From contig NZ_JBEXMJ010000016.1 in NCBI RefSeq assembly GCF_040610475.1, positions 1 to 64,000 of the forward strand: a stretch of DNA of 64,000 bases, written 5' to 3'. How positions within the stretch are numbered: the first letter of the stretch is position 1; each line of letters starts with the position of its first letter. Both the position numbers and the translations under genes were made by a program. The notes below the pieces were generated by a model. It saw nothing but the letters and a program-made list of their open reading frames with translations, searched no databases and was not told where the DNA came from. The stretch comes from Actinopolymorpha sp. NPDC004070. GTDB taxonomy: Bacteria > Actinomycetota > Actinomycetes > Propionibacteriales > Actinopolymorphaceae. Positions 59,206-64,000 of the stretch are shown piece after piece.

Positions 59206-59292
59206 CGATCAGTCGTACCAGCACTCGGATCCCTCCGACGGCGACCTTTCCAGGATCGGTCACCGTGCCGCGGGGGTGATCGGGGCGGCGGG

Positions 59293-59305
59293 TAGGTTCT
59301 GCCGG
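59293..59305 (+). promoter_or_regulatory. putative leaderless promoter -10 box (TAGGTT)
   Basis: TAGGTT (59293-59298) lies 7 nt before the ATG at 59306. No ribosome binding site is visible in that gap. Confidence 0.5.
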
Positions 59306-59884
59306 ATGGACGAGTGGGTGCTTGAGTCACAGCGGCCGGTCTACGACGGCTGGCTGAAGATCTCACGCAGGACGTACGTGCTTCCCGACGGACGTCGCTC
59401 GGACTGGGACGTCCTGACCGGAGGGCACACCGTCGCCGTGGTCGCGCGTACGACCGACGGGCGGTTCGTCCTCGCGCGGCAGTTTCGCGCCGGGCCGGGC
59501 CGGTTGCTGCTGGAGGTCCCCGGCGGGCACGTCGACCCGGGAGAGGACGTCGTCGAGGCGGGCGTGCGCGAACTACTGGAGGAGACCGGCTACAAGCCCG
59601 GGGCCACGACCTACCTCGGCTCCACGTGGCTGGCCGCGAACTTCCAGATCCAGCGCCACTTCGTGTTCGCCGACGGCTGCCGGTGGGTTACCGAACCTGA
59701 TCCCGGGCCCGAGGAGTTCACCGAAGTAGTGCTGCTGGGCGAGGCTGAGTTCGTCGAGCACGTGCGCGGGGGACAGCTCACCGACCAGGACTGCGGTTAC
59801 CGGGCGCTGGACTATCTGGGCCTTCTCGAGGCGAACCAGCCACCGTGTCGTGACACTCCATCCGCATCGAAGGCCGCGGAGTAA
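59306..59884 (+). CDS. NUDIX hydrolase, ADP-ribose pyrophosphatase-like
   Basis: A 192-residue NUDIX protein. The box is GGHVDPGEDVVEAGVRELLEETGY, and the N-terminal VYDGWLKISRRTYVLPDGR plus FVLARQFRAGPGRLLLEVPGG is the layout of ADP-ribose pyrophosphatases (NudF-like). It likely hydrolyses ADP-ribose or a related nucleotide sugar to AMP and sugar phosphate; the exact substrate is inferred. Translation is probably leaderless. It is divergent from the EEP gene. Confidence 0.85.
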   Translation: MDEWVLESQRPVYDGWLKISRRTYVLPDGRRSDWDVLTGGHTVAVVARTTDGRFVLARQFRAGPGRLLLEVPGGHVDPGEDVVEAGVRELLEETGYKPGATTYLGSTWLAANFQIQRHFVFADGCRWVTEPDPGPEEFTEVVLLGEAEFVEHVRGGQLTDQDCGYRALDYLGLLEANQPPCRDTPSASKAAE

Positions 59885-59962
59885 CGACCACTGGGTTACC
59901 CCATGCCCGGTTCGCGTGGTCACGCTCCGGTCAAACCCTCTGTCCGGTCCCGGACGGCTGTG

Positions 59963-59990
59963 TTGCAGATCCAGGTGAGGTCGTTAACCT
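59963..59990 (+). promoter_or_regulatory. sigma70-type promoter for the LacI gene
   Basis: TTGCAG (59963-59968), 16 nt, TAACCT (59985-59990). The position 60 bp before the start codon and the LacI operator just downstream support it. Confidence 0.5.
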
Positions 59991-60003
59991 TCTCGACACA
60001 TTG

Positions 60004-60019
60004 CTGCAAACGTTTACCG
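60004..60019 (+). promoter_or_regulatory. LacI-type operator
   Basis: A palindrome around AAACGTTT (60008-60015) with outer matches G6/C17 and C4/G19, in the form TGCAAACGTTTACC. The central CG is the hallmark of LacI/GalR sites. It lies just after the promoter, so the regulator probably represses itself and the following transporter genes. Confidence 0.6.
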
Positions 60020-60052
60020 CAACGGCAGCACTCAGGACGGGACCGCACGCAC

Positions 60053-61072
60053 ATGGGCAAAGGGTCGACCCTGCACGAGATCGCGCGAGACGCGGGCGTC
60101 TCCATCGCGACCGTGTCCCGCGTGGCGCGGGGGGTCGGCCAGGTCTCACCGGCGACCCGCAAGAAGGTGCAGGACGCGATCGACCGGCACAACTTTCGCC
60201 CGAGTCACTTCGGCCGTGCCCTCGTCAACCGGCGGCACGGAGCCCTCGGAATCGTCTTCCCCGGCCTGTCGGGACCGTACTACTCCGACGTCATCAACGG
60301 CTTCGAGGAGGAGGCCGTCAACGCGCAGGTGAGCGTGCACATCATGGGCACGCACTTCCTGCGCCAGTCGGTCGACATGGTTCTGGACATGGCGGACCGG
60401 GTCGACGGCCTCGCGGTGATGGGTGACGTCATCCCCGAGGATGCGGTTCGCCGGCTCGCCGACCGGGGTGAGCGGGTGGTGCTGCTCGCCGGCGGTCCGC
60501 TGGTGGGCGTTCCGACGGTTCGTACGGAAAATCTGGCGGCGATGGCGCGGCTCACCACGCACCTGCTGTCCGATCACGGCTACGGCCGGCTGGTCTTCGT
60601 CGGCAATCCCGACGGCTCATCCGACGCAACCTACCGTTGGCAGGGCTTCCTGCAGGCACATCGGCGACTCGGTGTCGAACCACCGGACGAACCGATCCGC
60701 GTCGGACTCGCGCAGTCGCACGGTTTCATCGCCGTGAGCCGGCTGCTCGACGAGAAGGAACTCCCGGACGCGATCGTCTGCGCCAACGACGAGATCGCGC
60801 TCGGCGCCGTGGTCGCGCTCATGGACCGCGGGGTGCGGGTGCCGGAGGACGTCGCGGTCACCGGATTCGACGACATCTCCATGGCGGGGCTCGCCGCGTC
60901 GGGCCTCACCACAGTTCATCAACCCATGCGTGAACTCGGCGCGGAAACCGCGCGTCAGCTGTTGCGGCACGTCGAGGGTGATCTCGACGTCTCGCTGGAT
61001 CGTGTCCTCGAAACGCAGGTCGTCATACGCGGCAGCTGCGGCTGTGGCGTGGACGATCCGTCAGCGAAATAA
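60053..61072 (+). CDS. LacI family transcriptional regulator
   Basis: A 339-residue LacI/GalR protein. HTH: TLHEIARDAGVSIATVSRVARG; hinge helix: HFGRALVNRRHGALGIVFPG; the ligand domain has GLAVMGDVIP, VCANDEIALGAVVAL and VAVTGFDDISMAGLAASGL. The C-terminus has two Cys (RGSCGCGVDD), the ending found in many actinobacterial LacI proteins. It is followed at 170 bp by a peptide/opine-type ABC importer, so its effector is probably an oligosaccharide taken up by it. Confidence 0.9.
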   Translation: MGKGSTLHEIARDAGVSIATVSRVARGVGQVSPATRKKVQDAIDRHNFRPSHFGRALVNRRHGALGIVFPGLSGPYYSDVINGFEEEAVNAQVSVHIMGTHFLRQSVDMVLDMADRVDGLAVMGDVIPEDAVRRLADRGERVVLLAGGPLVGVPTVRTENLAAMARLTTHLLSDHGYGRLVFVGNPDGSSDATYRWQGFLQAHRRLGVEPPDEPIRVGLAQSHGFIAVSRLLDEKELPDAIVCANDEIALGAVVALMDRGVRVPEDVAVTGFDDISMAGLAASGLTTVHQPMRELGAETARQLLRHVEGDLDVSLDRVLETQVVIRGSCGCGVDDPSAK

Positions 61073-61242
61073 GAGGTTCTCGAAGCTCTTCCGTACTACC
61101 TGATGCAACACCCGCGGCCAGTTGCTGGCCGGCCGGGTGGAGTCGGCTGCCGCGGGGTGCAGTTGGACCAGAAAAGGTGATCCGCAAGACCGGAGACTGC
61201 CCGGACCCGAGGGTTCGCCGGCATTCATGAGGAGCGGTGTAC

Positions 61243-62919
61243 ATGTTGTTGAGGAAGATACTGGTCACCGGAGCGGCTGCCTCACTGCTGCTTCTGCCGG
61301 GCTGCGCCGGAAGCGCCAAGGACGCCGCGTCCGGCGGCGGCGGTGGCGGCAAGAGCGGGATGATCCCCGTGCTCAACCTGCCCGCGGAGGTCGACGCGTC
61401 GGTCGGCAGCCTCGTCAACTACAACCCGTACTCGGCCAAGCCGGCGACGCAGACCTGGCTGTACGAGCCGCTCATGATGCAGAACTCGCTCGACTGCAAG
61501 GTCACTCAATGGCTCGCGACAGACTACAAATGGGAGGGCTCGGACAAGCTGATCTTCACGATCCGCAAGGGCGTGAAGTTCGCCGACGGTTCCGAGCTCA
61601 CCGCCAGGGACGTGGCGTTCACCTTCAACCTCACCAAGCGGTACCCCGCCATGGACCTCGCCGGCGTGTGGAACGACACGTTCGGTGCGCACGCGACCTC
61701 GGTGACCGCCCAGGGCGACAAGGTCACCTTCCAGTTCAGCGGTGCCGCTGTTCCGAAGTTCCAGGGGATCATCAGCCAGAAGATCCTCCCCGAGAAGAAG
61801 TACGCCTCGGTGGGTGACCCCACGAAGTACATCGACAAGAACCCGAACGGAACCGGCCCGTTCAAGGTCGGCAGCTTCAACGGTCGCCGGCTCGAGCTCG
61901 TACGCCGAGCCGACTACTGGCAGGCGAGCAAGGTGAAGGTCTCGAAGCTCGTCCTCGAGGGACAGCCGGACGCCACCCAGGCGCTGCTGCAGCTGCGGTC
62001 CGGGAAGCTGGACTTCTACAGCGGTGAGATTCCCAACCCGCGCAAGGCGTTCGTCTCCTCCAACCCGAAGCTGAACCACGTCTGGTACGCACCCAACGGC
62101 ATCACCGCGCTGGCGCCGAACCTGAAGAAGGCGCCGTTCAACGACGTGAAGTTCCGCGAGGCGATGGCGTACGCCATCAACAAGCAGGACGCCACGCTCA
62201 AGGCGACCTACAACATGATGCACGTGGCCAGCCAGTCCGGGCTCGTCATGCCGAACCGCGAGTCGATGCTGCCCGAGCCGTACACCGCGGAGAACACCAC
62301 GCTCCCGTTGGACCTCGCGAAGGCCGGGAAGCTCCTCGACGCGGCCGGCTACAAGAAGGGCGCGGACGGTTTCCGCACCAACAAGGACGGCTCTCCGCTG
62401 ACCATCAAGTTCTCGGTGCAGGCGGGCTGGATCGACTACGAGGCGATGGCCGACTCGATCACCGCGTCGTTCCGCAAGCTCGGCCTGAACGTCAAGGAGG
62501 TCAAGTCGCCTCCGGACACGGTGGATCTCGCCAAGAAGACCGGGCAGTTCGACATGATGATCAACTTCGTCGGCTCCGGATGTGACTACGCCAACGGTCT
62601 GGGCGCGACCCTGGAGACCGCGCAGATCCCGACCAAGAGCGAGGTCAGGGGCAACGTCGAGCGGTTCTCCGACCCGGCCGTCGACCAGGCCGTCAAGTCA
62701 CTGCAGGCCACGACCGGCCCCGCCGCGGTGAAGAAGCAGGTCGGCGTGCTGGCCAAGACGATGATGACGCAGTACCCCGTCATGCCCATCCTGTACGCAC
62801 CGGCCCGGGGCATCTACCGCACCGACAAGGCGGTCGGCTGGCCGACGGAGAAGGACCCGTACGCCAACCCGCAGGACGCCATCCTGCTCATCATGACCAA
62901 CCTCACGCCGGCCAAGTAG
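61243..62919 (+). CDS. ABC transporter solute-binding lipoprotein, peptide/oligosaccharide (family 5) type
   Basis: A 558-residue lipoprotein with a lipobox (LLLPGC) and a Gly-rich linker. The mature protein is a family 5 binding protein: LIFTIRKGVKFADGSELTARDV, the DATQALLQLRSGKLDFY loop, and FREAMAYAINKQD. Family 5 includes peptide, nickel and plant-oligosaccharide binders; a LacI regulator upstream makes an oligosaccharide more likely. GGAG is 8 nt before the ATG 61243; a GTG at 61237 is also possible. It starts an operon with dppB/dppC-type permeases. Confidence 0.88.
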   Translation: MLLRKILVTGAAASLLLLPGCAGSAKDAASGGGGGGKSGMIPVLNLPAEVDASVGSLVNYNPYSAKPATQTWLYEPLMMQNSLDCKVTQWLATDYKWEGSDKLIFTIRKGVKFADGSELTARDVAFTFNLTKRYPAMDLAGVWNDTFGAHATSVTAQGDKVTFQFSGAAVPKFQGIISQKILPEKKYASVGDPTKYIDKNPNGTGPFKVGSFNGRRLELVRRADYWQASKVKVSKLVLEGQPDATQALLQLRSGKLDFYSGEIPNPRKAFVSSNPKLNHVWYAPNGITALAPNLKKAPFNDVKFREAMAYAINKQDATLKATYNMMHVASQSGLVMPNRESMLPEPYTAENTTLPLDLAKAGKLLDAAGYKKGADGFRTNKDGSPLTIKFSVQAGWIDYEAMADSITASFRKLGLNVKEVKSPPDTVDLAKKTGQFDMMINFVGSGCDYANGLGATLETAQIPTKSEVRGNVERFSDPAVDQAVKSLQATTGPAAVKKQVGVLAKTMMTQYPVMPILYAPARGIYRTDKAVGWPTEKDPYANPQDAILLIMTNLTPAK

Positions 62920-62962
62920 TGGCCGTACACACGAGGCTGGTGATGCGGAGGGTGATGCGGAG

Positions 62963-63952
62963 ATGAAGTACTTCCTTCGCAAGATCGGCTTCTTCCTGCT
63001 CACACTCTGGGCCGTCGTCACGCTCAACTTCCTGATCCCCCGGCTTCAGCCGGGGGATCCGGCAGAGCTCATGGTCCAGAAGCTGGCGGGCAAGAACGCA
63101 CAGCTCAACCTGGCTCAGGTCCGGGCGATGCGCGCGATGCTCGGGACGCCGCACGGTTCCCTGTGGAGCCAGTACTGGGAGTACATGGGTCACCTGGCCC
63201 ACGGCGACTTCGGCATCTCGTACACGTACTTCCCGTACAAGGTCACCGACGTCATCGGGCAGGGGCTGTGGTGGACGCTCGTCCTCGTGGCGTGCACCCA
63301 GATCCTGTCGTTCGTCATCGGTGTGATGCTCGGCGCCTACGCGGCCTGGCGGCGCAACTCCAGGTTCGACTCGATCGTCACGTTGGGTTCGACGTTCGTC
63401 GGGACGCTGCAGCCGTTCTGGATCGCGCTGTTGCTGCTGTACGTGTTCGCGTACTCCCTGGGCTGGTTCCCGACCTCAGGTGGGTACTCCCAGTCGACAC
63501 CGGGGTGGAACCTCGGGTTCGTGTACGACGCGGTGTCGCACGCGTTCCTGCCAGCGGTCGCGCTGATGATCGTCACCCCGATCGGGTGGATCCTCGGCAT
63601 GCGCAACACGATGATCATGAACCTCGGCGAGGACTACATCCGGCTCGCCAAGGCGAAGGGGCTGCCCGACCGCACCGTCGCGTTGCGGTACGCCGCGCGC
63701 AACGCGTTGCTGCCGAGCGTCACCGGGTTCGCGCTTGCGCTCGGTGGTCTGCTCGGTGGGGCGATCCTGGTGGAGACGGCGTTCGACTATCCCGGTCTCG
63801 GCCGGCTGATGGGTGAAGCGGTGGCGAACAAGGACTATCCGCTGCTGCAGACCCTGATGCTCCTGACGACGACCGGCGTCCTCATCGCCAACCTCATCGC
63901 AGACCTGCTCTACGGAGTTCTCGATCCGCGGGCCAGGAGGGCCGAACGATGA
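62963..63952 (+). CDS. ABC transporter permease, DppB/OppB type
   Basis: A 329-residue integral membrane protein. The start KYFLRKIGFFLLTLWAVVTLNF and the conserved PRLQPGDPAE segment are typical of DppB; the EAA loop GEDYIRLAKAKGLPDRTVALRYAARNALLPSVTGF is intact. About six helices are predicted. GATGCGGAG is repeated twice just before the ATG, giving two possible ribosome sites. The stop overlaps the next start by ATGA. Confidence 0.92.
   Translation: MKYFLRKIGFFLLTLWAVVTLNFLIPRLQPGDPAELMVQKLAGKNAQLNLAQVRAMRAMLGTPHGSLWSQYWEYMGHLAHGDFGISYTYFPYKVTDVIGQGLWWTLVLVACTQILSFVIGVMLGAYAAWRRNSRFDSIVTLGSTFVGTLQPFWIALLLLYVFAYSLGWFPTSGGYSQSTPGWNLGFVYDAVSHAFLPAVALMIVTPIGWILGMRNTMIMNLGEDYIRLAKAKGLPDRTVALRYAARNALLPSVTGFALALGGLLGGAILVETAFDYPGLGRLMGEAVANKDYPLLQTLMLLTTTGVLIANLIADLLYGVLDPRARRAER
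63034..63059 (+). repeat. perfect 12-bp inverted repeat inside the dppB-type gene
   Basis: Arms 63034-63045 and 63048-63059 form a perfect GC-rich stem with a 2-nt loop. It codes for the conserved IPRLQPGDP segment of the permease. It would be a very stable mRNA hairpin about 70 nt after the start. Confidence 0.85.
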
Positions 63953-64000
63953 CAACATCGGGATTCACTCCCGCCGGCGCTCCGGATCAGGCGAAGAACA
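63949..64000 (+). CDS. ABC transporter permease, DppC/OppC type (start only, cut by window end)
   Basis: Only the first 17 codons are present (MTTSGFTPAGAPDQAKN). The ATG overlaps the stop of the DppB-type gene, and DppC normally follows DppB, so a DppC permease is expected. The visible part is the polar N-terminus that precedes the first helix. It cannot be confirmed from this window. Confidence 0.7.
   Translation, partial: MTTSGFTPAGAPDQAKN

Noticed and set aside
1..64000. Search for CRISPR arrays, insertion sequences, prophage and tRNA genes
   Set aside because: No regularly spaced repeats, transposase genes, phage structural genes or tRNA-like cloverleaf sequences with CCA ends were noticed; the repeats found are short tandem ones inside or next to genes.

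Overview
The window is high-GC DNA (by eye around 70% G+C, with G/C at most third codon positions) from an actinobacterium. Support comes from GTG starts, an actinobacterial-type QcrB, twin-arginine lipoproteins, a DUF222/HNH (13E12-type) gene and several genes that seem to have TANNNT boxes 6-8 nt before a start codon, as in leaderless mRNAs. The sugar-catabolic content resembles soil actinobacteria of the Actinopolymorpha/Kribbella kind, but that is inference. I see no rRNA, tRNA, CRISPR array, insertion sequence or prophage.

Region 1 (1-2915) is the end of a stress cluster: the ClpB C-terminus, a zinc-ribbon thioredoxin, a UBP-type zinc finger protein, and a cNMP-binding/thioredoxin-fold/thioredoxin-reductase fusion that lacks the reductase CxxC. 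Region 2 (2998-11421) has a methyltransferase, a decayed stretch with four gene remnants (LtrA, LysR, formaldehyde dehydrogenase-like, ABM monooxygenase), a DAO-type oxidase, a Baeyer-Villiger-type monooxygenase coupled to an alpha/beta hydrolase, two small unknowns, an acetamidase/formamidase and a YdcF protein. Region 3 (11589-15760) has a beta-propeller lipoprotein coupled to a NodB-like protein without its catalytic Asp pair, and two divergent small-molecule kinases.

Region 4 (15735-28420) is a carbohydrate locus. A LacI repressor faces an ABC importer (binding protein and two permeases), two uncharacterised TIM-barrel glycosidase-like proteins sharing a CxCxxC motif, then two NAD-dependent epimerases around two aldo/keto reductases. 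A divergent cysteinyl-tRNA synthetase follows. Region 5 (30181-36486) is a four-gene operon in which every junction is an ATGA overlap: GMC oxidoreductase, membrane metallophosphoesterase, alpha/beta hydrolase and acetoacetate decarboxylase-like protein.

Region 6 (36551-39989) is a ROK regulator, a sugar-isomerase TIM barrel and a Gfo/Idh/MocA dehydrogenase, closed by a terminator. Region 7 (40117-45090) has a MocR remnant, a GNAT, NadE, a GH106-like rhamnosidase and a frameshifted lipoprotein. Region 8 (45195-49200) has a stand-alone QcrB paralogue missing both high-potential heme ligands, then an SSS symporter and a small membrane protein. Region 9 (49420-59884) is mixed: NAD(P)-binding protein, cupin, hydrolase, alcohol dehydrogenase, transketolase, NUDIX proteins, the HNH protein and a secreted EEP-family protein. 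Region 10 (59963-64000) is a LacI regulator with its own promoter/operator and a peptide-type ABC importer that runs off the end.

The best candidates for something undescribed are the coupled GMC/phosphoesterase/hydrolase/decarboxylase operon, the QcrB paralogue, and the CxCxxC glycosidase pair in the LacI locus.
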